A DNA stretch of 64,000 bases from Rhodococcus sp. 105337 (lineage in GTDB: Bacteria > Actinomycetota > Actinomycetes > Mycobacteriales > Mycobacteriaceae). Position numbers and translations under genes: made by a program. The notes beneath the pieces were generated by a model that saw only the letters and a list, made by a program, of their open reading frames with translations, made no database searches and was not told the DNA's origin. This document shows, one piece after another, positions 33,060 to 42,462 of this stretch; the stretch's first letter is position 1, and each line of letters opens with the position of its first letter. The stretch is from assembly GCF_012844225.1 (NCBI RefSeq), contig NZ_JABAGQ010000007.1, positions 155,249 to 219,248 on the forward strand. The letters are read 5' to 3'.

Positions 33060-34472
33060 CTACGCCCGGTCGGTCCCGGTGTCGTCACCGAGATCGGGGG
33101 TTCCCGGCAGCACAATGCGGATCAGCGCCCCACCTCGCTCCGAACGGTCGACGGCGATGGTGCCGCCGTGCTTCATGACGATCTGCCGGACGATGGCCAG
33201 GCCGAGGCCCGAGCCCGGCATCGAGCGAGCGCTCGTCGCGCGGTAGAAACGCTCGAAAACCAGTTCGCGTTCTTCTTCCGGGATGCCTGGGCCGGCGTCG
33301 TCCACAGTGATTTCCATCAGGCCGGGGCCGATCTGCCGCATCCGCACGAACACCTCTGCTCCGGCGGGACTCCATTTCGCCGCGTTGTCGAGGACGTTGA
33401 CCATCGCTCGGGTGAGTGCGGCGTGGTCGCTGAACACGTACCACGGCTCGGTGACCGCGGTGAAGACCACGTCGGTCCGTCGTCGTCGTGCCCGCTCGAG
33501 ACTCCGATCGACCACCTCCGCGATGTCCACGGCCTCGAACACCGCCTCCGGCGCGTCCTCGCGCGCAAGATCCACCAGGTCCCCGACCAGCGTGGACAAC
33601 TCTTCGATCTGCCCGACGACGTCTTCGCGAAGCTCTGCCATGTCCTCGGGGGGCAGACTCCGCGCACCGGGTCTACTGGCCGCGATGAGCAGTTCCATGT
33701 TGGTGCGCAGCGAGGTCAGCGGCGTTTTCAGCTCGTGTCCCGCATCCGCGACCAGCCTGCTCTGCCGTTCGCGCGACTCGGCGAGCGCCCGCAACATCAT
33801 GTTGAAACTCTCGGTGAGCCTCGCCAGCTCGTCGTGTCCGCTCACCCGGATCGGCCTCAGGTCGTCGGTGCGCGCGACCCGCTCGGCGGCGGCCGTCAGC
33901 CGCGCGACCGGTCTCAGGCCCGTCCGGCCCACGGTCGCTCCCACGGCCGCGGCCAGCACGACGCCACACCCACCGACGACGAAGAGCACGCTCGCCATCC
34001 GGTTCAGCACTTCCACGGTGGGCCGCAGCCGTTGTGCGATGACCACCGTGCTGCCGCCGGGCATGCGCTGGGCGAGGACGCGTTGCTGGTCGACCGTCCG
34101 TAACGACGACTCGCGCTCGCCCTCCGCCACGGCCAGCTCCGGTTCGCCGATCGGAACCGACGATCCGGGCGGGACGTACCGGCTCAGGTCGCTGTAGATC
34201 AGCGCAACGCTGATGTCGGAACTGTAGAGCTGGGCGCCACCGATGTATCGCGGGTCGTAGGTGATGAGCGTGCTCGACTCGACCAGCGCCTCGGCGCGGG
34301 CACGAAGTTGCTGATCGACGTCGGAATACAGCGCGCGGGCCACGACGGCATATGCGGCGATCGAGGTGACCGCCACGGCGAGGGCGACAGCGCCTGCCGC
34401 GAGCAGTGTGACGCGGGTGCGCAGGGGCACCGACCGCGTCAGCAGCATCGGCGGCCGCATCTTCGACTTCAC
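33060..34472 (-). CDS. mprB: Sensor histidine kinase MprB
   Basis: Envelope-stress sensor kinase of 470 residues. TM1 is at about 22-45 ([20 protein letters not shown]). An extracytoplasmic domain of about 110 residues follows, then TM2 at about 160-180 ([18 protein letters not shown]), HAMP, HisKA with the phosphorylated His in [14 protein letters not shown], and HATPase with [18 protein letters not shown] and [12 protein letters not shown]. The GTG start overlaps the mprA stop as GTGA, so the two are translationally coupled. In mycobacteria MprB senses detergent-like stress with DnaK. Confidence 0.94.
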   Translation of the reverse strand: MKSKMRPPMLLTRSVPLRTRVTLLAAGAVALAVAVTSIAAYAVVARALYSDVDQQLRARAEALVESSTLITYDPRYIGGAQLYSSDISVALIYSDLSRYVPPGSSVPIGEPELAVAEGERESSLRTVDQQRVLAQRMPGGSTVVIAQRLRPTVEVLNRMASVLFVVGGCGVVLAAAVGATVGRTGLRPVARLTAAAERVARTDDLRPIRVSGHDELARLTESFNMMLRALAESRERQSRLVADAGHELKTPLTSLRTNMELLIAASRPGARSLPPEDMAELREDVVGQIEELSTLVGDLVDLAREDAPEAVFEAVDIAEVVDRSLERARRRRTDVVFTAVTEPWYVFSDHAALTRAMVNVLDNAAKWSPAGAEVFVRMRQIGPGLMEITVDDAGPGIPEEERELVFERFYRATSARSMPGSGLGLAIVRQIVMKHGGTIAVDRSERGGALIRIVLPGTPDLGDDTGTDRA

Positions 34473-35158
34473 GGTGCGGTCTCGCGCAACACGTACCCGA
34501 CACCGCGCACGGTGTGGATCAGGCGGGGTTCACCCCCGGCCTCGGTTTTCCGGCGCAGGTAGCCGACGTAGACCTCGAGAGCATTACCTGAGGTGGGAAA
34601 GTCGTATCCCCACACCTCCTCGAGAATCCGGCTGCGCGACAACACTCGTCGCGGGTTCGCCATCAGCATTTCCATCAGGGCGAACTCCGTGCGGGTGAGA
34701 CTGATCCGGCGGTCGCCCCGGGTGACCTCGCGGGTCGCGGCGTTGAGTGTGAGGTCCTCGAACCGCATCGTTTCTTCGGCGGACGCGTCGGGGTCCGGGG
34801 TGGCGCGGCGGAGCAGTGCCCGCAGGCGGGCGAGCAGTTCCTCGAGTGCGAACGGCTTGGGAAGGTAGTCGTCTGCTCCGGCGTCGAGTCCCGCCACCCG
34901 TTCGGAGACGGAATCGCGGGCGGTGAGGACGAGGATCGGCAGGTCGTCGCCGGTGCTGCGCAGACGCCTGCACACCTCGAGGCCGTCGACGCGCGGCATC
35001 ATCACGTCCAGCACCATGGCGTCGGGCCGTGACGCCACGACGTGTTCGAGCGCCTCCTGTCCGTCCGACGCGAGGTCGACGGTGTATCCGTTGAAGCTGA
35101 GAGAGCGGCGCAGCGATTCCCGCACTGCCCGGTCGTCGTCGACCACCAAGATGCGCAT
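34469..35158 (-). CDS. mprA: Response regulator MprA
   Basis: OmpR/PhoB-type regulator of 229 residues. The receiver has [16 protein letters not shown] with the acidic pocket, the phospho-accepting Asp in [12 protein letters not shown] and the conserved Lys in [16 protein letters not shown]. The winged-helix DNA-binding domain has [14 protein letters not shown] and [15 protein letters not shown]. The start at MRILV is set by homology. It activates mprAB, sigE and pepD in mycobacteria. The upstream CTCAG repeats fit autoregulation. Confidence 0.95.
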   Translation of the reverse strand: MRILVVDDDRAVRESLRRSLSFNGYTVDLASDGQEALEHVVASRPDAMVLDVMMPRVDGLEVCRRLRSTGDDLPILVLTARDSVSERVAGLDAGADDYLPKPFALEELLARLRALLRRATPDPDASAEETMRFEDLTLNAATREVTRGDRRISLTRTEFALMEMLMANPRRVLSRSRILEEVWGYDFPTSGNALEVYVGYLRRKTEAGGEPRLIHTVRGVGYVLRETAP

Positions 35159-35160
35159 GG

Positions 35161-35197
35161 TTCTCAGTGTGGACCGGACCGCTGAGAATTGACTGAG
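35161..35197 (-). promoter_or_regulatory. Putative MprA-box repeats upstream of mprA
   Basis: The coding strand has CTCAGTCA-ATT-CTCAGCGG (35197 to 35179): two 8-base units starting CTCAG, separated by three bases, the spacing described for the mycobacterial MprA box. The second CTCAG is also the arm of a perfect 7-base inverted repeat TTCTCAG/CTGAGAA (35161-35167 and 35182-35188) that ends two bases before the mprA ATG. Binding is inferred. Confidence 0.45.
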
Positions 35198-35395
35198 GGG
35201 CGTGCCGTGCGGCCGGAATCGTACTGCGGTCTGCCCTGCTCGTTGCGTCCGGTAAGATTGCTCAATCGAGACGCTGCGGACGGCCGCCCGCGCGGCCACC
35301 TGCGGAAGTTCGGGCTCTCACGAGGGCGTACGTGAAGTCGCCCACCGCGGGGAAATACCCGGCGTCCACAAAGTCGAGCTGGTGAGGAGCGAGAT

Positions 35396-35653
35396 ATGGC
35401 AGTCAAGCGAGGACCGTCCAAGAAGTCGCGTGCCGTAGAGGGACGCAAGCCCAAGAAGAATCCCCTCTTCGCGGCAAAGATCGATTACGTCGACTACAAG
35501 GATGTGAACCTGCTTCGCACGTTCATCTCCGACCGCGGCAAGATCCGCAGCCGTCGCGTGACCGGCCTGACCCCGCAGCAGCAGCGCCAGGTGGCCATCG
35601 CGGTGAAGAACGCGCGCGAGATGGCTCTCCTCCCCTACATCAGCAGCAAGTAG
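35396..35653 (+). CDS. rpsR: Ribosomal protein bS18, cysteine-free paralogue
   Basis: Small-subunit ribosomal protein S18 of 85 residues: [40 protein letters not shown] and [13 protein letters not shown] are the conserved core. The N terminus ([12 protein letters not shown]) has no cysteines, whereas the usual actinobacterial S18 carries a zinc-binding cysteine set, so this is the zinc-independent type (rpsR2). Such paralogues are normally Zur-controlled in a cluster with rpmB2, rpmG and rpsN2; here it is alone, divergent from mprA. No clear Zur box is visible. A GAGGAG-type ribosome site precedes the ATG. Confidence 0.94.
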   Translation: MAVKRGPSKKSRAVEGRKPKKNPLFAAKIDYVDYKDVNLLRTFISDRGKIRSRRVTGLTPQQQRQVAIAVKNAREMALLPYISSK

Positions 35654-35670
35654 GCGCACGCCGCAGATTC

Positions 35671-35712
35671 CGACGACCGCCCCTTCCGTAGTCACGGGAG
35701 GGGCGGTCGTCG
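35671..35712 (+). terminator. Strong hairpin terminator after rpsR
   Basis: A 14-base perfect stem (CGACGACCGCCCCT and complement) with a 14-base loop, 18 bases after the rpsR stop. There is no T-run after the stem. Confidence 0.65.
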
Positions 35713-36197
35713 TATGCGCGGACGGTGTTCGGCGCCGACCCCACGTCCGAGCGGTAAATCGGGCAAACTGGGCATTATCATCGCCACACGGGTAAACCGC
35801 CTGCATTTCGCCCAAATTTCGGGAACTCCTGTTGGCACCTGGCCCGATTCCCGGATAGGTTTTTGTTCGCTGGAACGAATCGCACTGCCGGGGAGGACAG
35901 AGGATCGTTTCAGCGGAGTGCCCCCTATAGCGCGACGGCTCACCAGTCCCCACCGACACCGAGCCTTCCCGCGCATGACGACCGGGGGCATTCACCCCGT
36001 CCGCTGCCCCACTGGGGGCAGGCTGTCGGGGACACCCCGCCGACGGCGGGCTCACGCCCGCCGTCGGCGGCTCCACGTGCTCGCGCCCCCTGCCCCGGAG
36101 TTGCGGCAGCAGAACCGGACCGAACCGTTACCGGTGGTAACCTTTTTCGCCGGGCGTGACGCGCCCGGTGGAGAGCTTCGTACGAGTGGGTGAATCG
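35713..36197. other. Gene-free region with two GC-rich hairpins
   Basis: About 480 bases between rpsR and the AEC permease. Two hairpins stand next to each other: CTGCCCC/GGGGCAG at 36004-36021, and a perfect 14-base stem CCGCCGACGGCGGG with its complement, six-base loop, at 36037-36070. The part at 35750-35880 is AT-richer than the surroundings. No open frame with good codon use and no known riboswitch was recognised. Confidence 0.5.
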
Positions 36198-37124
36198 GTG
36201 TCGGGCGTGGTCGCGGGGTTCACCGTCATCTTCGTCATCATCGCGATCGGATTCGTGCTGGGACGCCGGGGAACGCTGGGCGCCGAAGCGCAGACCGTAC
36301 TCAGCCGGCTCGTATTCTTCGTGGCCACTCCCGCCCTCCTGTTCGACGCGCTCGCCACGTCCGACCTGGCGGTCATCTTCTCCCCGAACCTGTACGTCGC
36401 CGCGGCCACCGCGTTCGTCGTCGCCATCGCGTACTTCGTCATCGCAGCCCTGTGGCTGAAACGTTCCGTACCCGAACTCACCATCGGCGCACTCTGCGCC
36501 GGGTACGTCAATTCCGCGAACCTCGGAATCCCCATCGCGGTGTTCGTTCTCGGCGACGCCTCGTTCGTCGCTCCCCTGCTGCTCTTCCAGATCGTGGTGC
36601 TCTCCCCTATCGCCCTGACGATGCTGGATCTGTCGACGATGCGTGCCGGAGCGTCCAGACTCGACACACTCACGGCCCCGTTCAAGAACCCCATCGTTCT
36701 CGCGGGTGCCGCCGGACTCGCCGTCGCGGTCAGCGGCTGGACGGTGCCCGCGGCGATCCTGCAACCGTTCCACCTGCTCGGAGGAGCCTCGGTGCCCGGC
36801 GCGCTGCTCGCGTTCGGACTGTCGCTGCAGGGCGTGCGAGTGCTCGAGAAGGGTACGAGCCCGCGACGGGACGTCGCACTGGCGTCGGTGCTCAAGATCG
36901 TCGTGCAACCGCTGCTCGCGTACGCGATGGGCCGCTACCTGCTCGGACTCGACGGGCACGCGCTGTTCGCCGTCGTCGTGGTCGCGGCCCTCCCCACCGC
37001 CCAGAATGTCTTCGTCTACGCGAGCGCGTACGGGCGCGGAATGGTCCTCTCGCGCGACGCGGCGCTCGTCACCACCCTCGCCTCGATACCCGCGATCGGC
37101 ATCGTCGCGAGCCTGCTGGCCTGA
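36198..37124 (+). CDS. AEC family (auxin efflux carrier-type) permease
   Basis: Membrane transporter of about 308 residues with ten hydrophobic helices in two halves of five. TM1 is VVAGFTVIFVIIAIGFVLG and the family block is AGYVNSANLGIPIAVFVLGD (NxxNLGIP), with ALPTAQNVFVYASAYGRG in the second half. Bacterial relatives export or import dicarboxylates such as malate. The GTG at 36198 puts the first TM near the N terminus; a GTG at 36156 is an alternative. It converges on the ABC exporter genes with 10 bases between stops. Confidence 0.88.
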   Translation: MSGVVAGFTVIFVIIAIGFVLGRRGTLGAEAQTVLSRLVFFVATPALLFDALATSDLAVIFSPNLYVAAATAFVVAIAYFVIAALWLKRSVPELTIGALCAGYVNSANLGIPIAVFVLGDASFVAPLLLFQIVVLSPIALTMLDLSTMRAGASRLDTLTAPFKNPIVLAGAAGLAVAVSGWTVPAAILQPFHLLGGASVPGALLAFGLSLQGVRVLEKGTSPRRDVALASVLKIVVQPLLAYAMGRYLLGLDGHALFAVVVVAALPTAQNVFVYASAYGRGMVLSRDAALVTTLASIPAIGIVASLLA

Positions 37125-37134
37125 GTAGCGGCCG

Positions 37135-38919
37135 TCAGGAACGCCCGCGCGACCACGCCTCCCACAACCGGGCGTACCGACCGCCGCGGCGCACCAACTC
37201 GTCGTGGCTGCCCTCCTCGACGATGCGTCCGTCGTCCATGATCACGATCCGGTCCGCTGTGGCGGCGTGGCTGAGCCGGTGCGCGACGATCAGCGCCGAA
37301 CGCCCCCGCAGCGCTTCCTCCGCCGACCGCTCCAGTTCGTCGGCTCCCGCCGATCCGGCGTCGGCGGTGGCCTCGTCGAGAATGACGAGGGCCGGATCGA
37401 GCAGGATCACTCGCGCGAGTGCGAGCTGTTGTTCCTGCATAGGGGTGAGGACGTGCCCGCCCGACCCGACTTCGGTATCGAGGCCGTCCGGAAGCCGCGA
37501 CACCCAGCCCGCCGCGCCGATCCGTTCGAGCACCGCGGAGAGTCGCTCGTCCGATGCCTCCGGCGCAGCCATCCGCAGGTCGTCACGCACCGAGCCGGAG
37601 AACACGTGGACCTCCTGCGTCAGGAGAGCGATCTCGCGGGTGCGCCGGTCGTCACCGAGCCGGTCGATCGGGACACCGCCGAAGGTGACGCTCCCGGCCG
37701 TCGGGGGATGCACCCCGGCAACGACCGACGCGAACGTCGTCTTTCCTGCTCCGGATGCACCGACGAGAGCGACATGCTCGCCGTCGGCGATGGTCAGGTC
37801 GACGCCGTGCAGTATTTCCGGTCCCGACTCGTAGCCGAATCGCACTCCGCGGGCGACGACTTCGCGGCCCGTAGGCTGCGGCAGCTCCTGTCCCGTGGTG
37901 CCGGTCTTCTCGTACTCTTCGCACTCCTCGATGAGCCCCGCGATGCGCGAGAGCGACGCGAGGCCGCTCTGCAGGTCGTCCATGACGAGGAGCAACTGCC
38001 CCATGGGACCGAACAGCCGCAGGAAGAACAACATCGCGGTGGTGGTGACGCCGACGGTCACAGCATCCCGGTCGACGAGCACGAAACCAACCAGCAGGAT
38101 GGACGCCATCCCGAGGAACTCGGCAAGATTGATGCGGCCGAACAGGCGGTTGACCACGATCCGCGCGCGCAACTCCCAGCGCGCGACCCACCACGAGTGC
38201 TCGTCGATCGGTCCCGCGAGACGAGGCCCGAGGTCGAACGCGTGCACGGTCGCCAGCCCACGGATGCCGCCGAGCACGTGGTGCGCACGCTCCCCCATGG
38301 CCACCCGCGACTCCCGGTACACCGGTGGCGCGTCGCGCGTGTACATCCGGGCACCGATGTAGTGGACGGGCAGCACAACGATCAGAACGAGGAGGAACCG
38401 CCAGTCGAGTGCGGCGAGGCCGAACATTGTCAGCACCACGGTGAACAGCGCACCCGAGATGGCAGGTGCGGCGGTACGGATGGCCGAGCCCACCTGGGAG
38501 ACGTCGTCCGTGGCACGCGAGACCAGGTCGCCGCTGCCCGCCGACTCGATGCGCGAGAGCGGCAAGCGCATCGCAGCGGTGAGCATGCGTTCTCGCAACC
38601 GGGCCAGCCCGGTTTCGAACAACCGGGAGGTCAGGACGAGTCCGAATCCGCCGAGAGCCGCGGCGGCGACGGTCCCCGCGACCATGGCGGCTGCGAGCCA
38701 CGCGATGTCGCCGAGGTCGCCGCCCTCGAGCACCACGTCGACCGAACGTCCCATCGCCCACGGGGTGACGAGCCCGGCCGCCGCCCCGAGGACCAGAACC
38801 ACGAGGACAGCACAGGTCTCGCGGCCTTTCCCGGCGAACGACGCGCGGGCGATGCGTACCGTGCCACGGGCGTCGGACGTGCGGAAACGTTCGCCGGCGC
38901 GGGAGGTGGTTGCGGTCAT
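37135..38919 (-). CDS. ABC exporter half-transporter, subunit with intact Walker motifs
   Basis: Type IV (multidrug/lipid) ABC half-transporter of 594 residues, six TM helices then an ATPase. Walker A is VALVGASGAGKTTFASVVAG, the Q-loop region is EIALLTQEVHVFSG and Walker B is ALVILDEATADAG with the catalytic Glu. The signature motif is degenerate: LTPMQEQQLALAR instead of LSGGQ. The ATG at 38919 overlaps the stop of the upstream partner as ATGA. The pair should form a heterodimer with one active composite site. The substrate is unknown. Confidence 0.9.
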   Translation of the reverse strand: MTATTSRAGERFRTSDARGTVRIARASFAGKGRETCAVLVVLVLGAAAGLVTPWAMGRSVDVVLEGGDLGDIAWLAAAMVAGTVAAAALGGFGLVLTSRLFETGLARLRERMLTAAMRLPLSRIESAGSGDLVSRATDDVSQVGSAIRTAAPAISGALFTVVLTMFGLAALDWRFLLVLIVVLPVHYIGARMYTRDAPPVYRESRVAMGERAHHVLGGIRGLATVHAFDLGPRLAGPIDEHSWWVARWELRARIVVNRLFGRINLAEFLGMASILLVGFVLVDRDAVTVGVTTTAMLFFLRLFGPMGQLLLVMDDLQSGLASLSRIAGLIEECEEYEKTGTTGQELPQPTGREVVARGVRFGYESGPEILHGVDLTIADGEHVALVGASGAGKTTFASVVAGVHPPTAGSVTFGGVPIDRLGDDRRTREIALLTQEVHVFSGSVRDDLRMAAPEASDERLSAVLERIGAAGWVSRLPDGLDTEVGSGGHVLTPMQEQQLALARVILLDPALVILDEATADAGSAGADELERSAEEALRGRSALIVAHRLSHAATADRIVIMDDGRIVEEGSHDELVRRGGRYARLWEAWSRGRS

Positions 38920-40640
38920 GGCTGCTCCTGCTTCGGAACCGACGGCATCGCGGACCGGGCCGGCAGGCTCAGGATCTCGTCGGCGACGGCGGTGAACGCC
39001 GGTGATCGGGTGAACACGATCGTGGTGTGACCGCGCCGCGCTTCCGGCAGGCGTTCGGCGATCGTCGCCTCGGTGACGGAGTCGACGGCAGTCGTCGGAT
39101 CGACGAGCACCAGCACGTCGACCGGGGACGCGAGCGCCCGTGCCAGGGCGACCCGCTGTCGCTGCCCGCCGGAGAGCAGCCTGCCGGCCTCCCCGACCGG
39201 AGTGTCGAGACCCGCGGGCAGCACCCGCGCGACGTCGTCGCACGCCGCGGCGAACACCGCCCGGGTCACGCGTGCATCGGCATCGGCCGCGTCCGGCGGG
39301 ATCCCCGCGGCGATGTTCTCGAGGATTGTGCCTTCGAACAGGTGCGACGCGTGGGGCACGACACGCAGGCTGCGCCGCGCGGCGCCGGCTCCGAGTTCGG
39401 CCAGGTCCACACCCCCGACCAGCACCCGGCCCTGTTCGGGGAGGTGCACTCGCGACAGCACGGCGACGAGGTCCGCGGTGGCGTCGGCATCGGCCCGGAC
39501 CACCACGAATGCTCCTTCCGGGACCGTGGCGGTCAGGGCGCGCACGTGTCCGGCGGTGAGGCAGTCGAATTCGACGGTGGCGCGGCCGTCGGTGTCGCGA
39601 TCACCCACAACGACGGCGGCCGGAGCCTGGAGGATGCCGAGCACACGCTCGGCCGATGCGACCGCCGATGCCCACGCGGCGCCCATGCTGGTGCCGAGCG
39701 CCGCGAGTGGACCCATGATCACCTGAGTGACACCGACGACGGTGATGAGCTGGCCGACGGTCAGCGAACCGGTGACAGCCATCGCACCGGCCGCGATCGC
39801 AACCCCGGCGACGAGCATCCCGGAGACGAGTTCCATGGTCGCGACATAGGCCCCTTCGGCCCGTGCCGAGCGCAGCACACCGTCGAGCGCGCGCCTGCTG
39901 GCCGACAGGTAGCGGCGGGACGCCTCGCCGTCGGCTCCGATTCCTTTGACCACGCGGATACCGGAGACCAGGTCGGTGGCCGTCCCCGCTGCCGTACCCG
40001 CGACCTTCTGTTCTTCGAGGCTGCGCCGGCGCAGCGGACCGGAACCCTTGTCGAGCAACCAGAGGATCAGCGGTGCCCCGGTCAGGATCGCGACGCCCAG
40101 CATCCAGGAGGTGCTGAGCAGGACGACCCCACCGAAGAGGACCGCGGCGAGGTGACCCACGGGATACACCGCGACGGCGATCCCGCGGGCGAGTTGCTCG
40201 ACGTCGGACGTCGCGATGTTGAGCGTCACGCCGGGCGCCTGCGGCGGCCCGCCCACACCGCGGACATCGAGGATGCGATCGGTGACCCGGGTCCGCAGGC
40301 GGTGCTGGACCGCGAGCATTCCGGCCTGCCCGATCCTGCCGCCGAAGCGGGCGGAGAACGACAGGACCACGAACACTGCCGCGAGCACGAGCAGCCACGC
40401 GACCAGAGCGCCGGCGTCGCGGGTGGCAACGGCGCGGTCGATGGCCTGCCCCATCACGACGGGCACGAGGGTCTCGCAGATCTGATGCACCGAGACGAGG
40501 ACCGCGGCCGGGACGGTCCATTTCCGGGCGGCGAAGATCGTCCGCACCGTGAACTGCCGGGGCGTGGTCTGCGCGTCCACCCGGATCTCGGGCGTGGGCA
40601 TGGCCTGCGCCGGCGGGTCGAACAGGACTGGCAGCCTCAT
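38916..40640 (-). CDS. ABC exporter half-transporter, subunit with degenerate Walker motifs
   Basis: Partner half-transporter of 574 residues. The six-TM domain (VPAAVLVSVHQICETLVP at TM1) is followed by an ATPase in which Walker A is lost (GAFVVVRADADATADLVAVL, no GK[ST]) and Walker B reads VLVLVDPTTAVD without the catalytic Glu, while the signature LLSGGQRQRVALARAL is intact. It thus complements its partner: its LSGGQ faces the partner's Walker A/B, giving one catalytic site, and the other site is doubly dead. It is first in a two-gene operon with ATGA overlap. Confidence 0.9.
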   Translation of the reverse strand: MRLPVLFDPPAQAMPTPEIRVDAQTTPRQFTVRTIFAARKWTVPAAVLVSVHQICETLVPVVMGQAIDRAVATRDAGALVAWLLVLAAVFVVLSFSARFGGRIGQAGMLAVQHRLRTRVTDRILDVRGVGGPPQAPGVTLNIATSDVEQLARGIAVAVYPVGHLAAVLFGGVVLLSTSWMLGVAILTGAPLILWLLDKGSGPLRRRSLEEQKVAGTAAGTATDLVSGIRVVKGIGADGEASRRYLSASRRALDGVLRSARAEGAYVATMELVSGMLVAGVAIAAGAMAVTGSLTVGQLITVVGVTQVIMGPLAALGTSMGAAWASAVASAERVLGILQAPAAVVVGDRDTDGRATVEFDCLTAGHVRALTATVPEGAFVVVRADADATADLVAVLSRVHLPEQGRVLVGGVDLAELGAGAARRSLRVVPHASHLFEGTILENIAAGIPPDAADADARVTRAVFAAACDDVARVLPAGLDTPVGEAGRLLSGGQRQRVALARALASPVDVLVLVDPTTAVDSVTEATIAERLPEARRGHTTIVFTRSPAFTAVADEILSLPARSAMPSVPKQEQP

Positions 40641-40701
40641 GGTCCTCCGGGGAGTCGGTCGCGGCGAGGACCCGCCACGGGTGCGGGCTTAGGGTGACCG
40701 C

Positions 40702-41103
40702 ATGCGTCTGATCGTCCTGCTCGCTTGTAGCGTTCTCGCCGTCGCCTGCGGATCCGGCAGCCATGACATTGAACCACTGCCGGAAATTGCTGTGCCGCAA
40801 GGGGCGACGGAGTTCACCGCGCGACCCGACATCGTCGACCCGCATCCGGTGCAGATCCAGGGATGGTCACGTGCCGGAGACGACCGCATCGCCCTGCACT
40901 TCGAGACGGGAACGCCGGAATGCTACGGCGTGCACGCCACGATCACGGAGACCACCGACGCAGTGGGTGTCACGGTGCTCGGCGGCACCCTGCCCGAGGC
41001 TCAGGACCGCATGTGCATCATGATCGCCGTGACCGGGACGCTCGAGGTTCCGCTGGAGTCGCCGCTCGGAGACCGAGTCGTCACGGCGGGTGAGCCGCAC
41101 TGA
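40702..41103 (+). CDS. Putative lipoprotein
   Basis: Secreted protein of 133 residues with a type II signal peptide: MRLIVLLACSVLAVACGSGS, lipobox VLAVAC with the acyl cysteine at residue 16. The mature part is beta-rich with two further cysteines (PECYG and DRMCIM), probably a disulfide. No family was recognised. It is divergent from the ABC exporter genes (61 bases between starts). Confidence 0.75.
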   Translation: MRLIVLLACSVLAVACGSGSHDIEPLPEIAVPQGATEFTARPDIVDPHPVQIQGWSRAGDDRIALHFETGTPECYGVHATITETTDAVGVTVLGGTLPEAQDRMCIMIAVTGTLEVPLESPLGDRVVTAGEPH

Positions 41104-41261
41104 CCACGTATCTCGACGACGTGACGCACACATCCCGAACACCTTACGGACGGTCGCCCCGACCGGCCCGAGCCGTCTACGAGGTACGGTGCCGGGCCGC
41201 ATACCGTAGCGGCATGGCGATGTCGCTCACCCCGTCTCCCGCGGCGGCAGGCATCTGACCG

Positions 41262-42449
41262 ATGTCCCACGCTTCCCGGATCGGCGTACCTCGCCATTGG
41301 CTGCTGTACCTGTGCACCGCGACCGCGCTGTTGCACGCGGCCTTCCAGTCGGTTCGTGTGCTCGTGTCGTACCGGATCCTCGCGCTCGGCGGCGATGCGA
41401 CGACCATCGGCCTGGTCACCGCCCTGTACGCGATCGTGCCGTTGATCGCGGCGGTCCGGATGGGTCGTGCCGTCGACCGCGGTCACGCCACGATGATTCT
41501 GCGGATCGGGATCGTGGTGTCCACGCTCGGTGTCGGGCTCATCGCGGCAAGTTCGGGTCTGCTGGTGCTCGGCGCGGGCAACATCGTCCTCGGCTTGGGG
41601 CAGTTGCTCGTCACGGTATCCGGCCAGGCATTCGTCTCGATCCTGTCGCCGCCCGACCGGCTCGACCGAGGATTCGCCGGCATCACGCTCGGAGTCTCCG
41701 TCGGTCAGGCCGTGGGTGTGCCGGTCGCGGGAATCATCGCCGCCGGCCACAGCGCGGACGACGGCTATGTGGAGACCACGGGCGCGCTACTGGTGATGAC
41801 GGCGATCTGCGCGGTGGCATTGCCGTTCGTGCTCGGCCTGCGGGAGCCGCCCGGTTCGGGGCGCACCGCCGACGACGGTGCACCCCAGTCGGTGCTCTCG
41901 ATGCTCTCCACTCCCGGCATGAAACCGGCGATGCTGTCGAGTCTGATCGTCCTCGCCGCCGTCGACCTCGTGGTGGTGTACCTGCCGCTGCTCGGGGAGC
42001 AGTTCGGGTTCGGGGTGCTGCTCGTGTCGGCGCTGCTCACCGCGAGGACGCTCACGTCGATCCTGTCCCGCGCGCTGTTGCCGTGGGCGTTGCGGCACGT
42101 CGGCCGGCGCCGGTTGCTCATCTCCGCCACTGCGGGCACCGTCGTGCCGGTCGCGCTCATTCCGTTCCTGCCGAACCCGTGGCTCATCGCCGCGATGCTC
42201 GCGGTCTGCGGCGCGTTCTGGGGAGTCGGTCAACCACTGACGATGACCTGGGTCGTCGAACTGGTTGCCCCCTCCGACCGAGCCTCCGCGCTGGCGGTCC
42301 GGCTCACCGGCAACCGCCTCGGCCAGGTGCTCGTCCCCGTCGCCGCCGGCGGGATAGCCGGAATCGCAGGGGTGGCGTCGGTGTTCTGGGTGACCGCAGC
42401 GCTGCTGTCCGCCGCGGCCACCTCGACGTGGCGGGCACTGCGAACCTGA
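41262..42449 (+). CDS. Major facilitator superfamily permease
   Basis: Twelve-helix MFS transporter of 395 residues. The loop 2-3 motif is RMGRAVDRGHATMIL and the fourth helix region has GLGQLLVTVSGQAFVSIL; a cytoplasmic loop at about 190-215 (GSGRTADDGAPQ) splits the halves. The type suggests export of small molecules or drugs, but the substrate cannot be told. The ATG follows directly on a short frame of 14 codons (41215-41259) that may only be chance. It converges on the VWA gene with 13 bases between. Confidence 0.87.
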   Translation: MSHASRIGVPRHWLLYLCTATALLHAAFQSVRVLVSYRILALGGDATTIGLVTALYAIVPLIAAVRMGRAVDRGHATMILRIGIVVSTLGVGLIAASSGLLVLGAGNIVLGLGQLLVTVSGQAFVSILSPPDRLDRGFAGITLGVSVGQAVGVPVAGIIAAGHSADDGYVETTGALLVMTAICAVALPFVLGLREPPGSGRTADDGAPQSVLSMLSTPGMKPAMLSSLIVLAAVDLVVVYLPLLGEQFGFGVLLVSALLTARTLTSILSRALLPWALRHVGRRRLLISATAGTVVPVALIPFLPNPWLIAAMLAVCGAFWGVGQPLTMTWVVELVAPSDRASALAVRLTGNRLGQVLVPVAAGGIAGIAGVASVFWVTAALLSAAATSTWRALRT

Positions 42450-42462
42450 CCCGCTGCCCAGG

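Noticed and set aside
41215..41259. 14-codon frame just before the MFS gene
   Set aside because: Too short, no ribosome site or hairpin to support a leader peptide.
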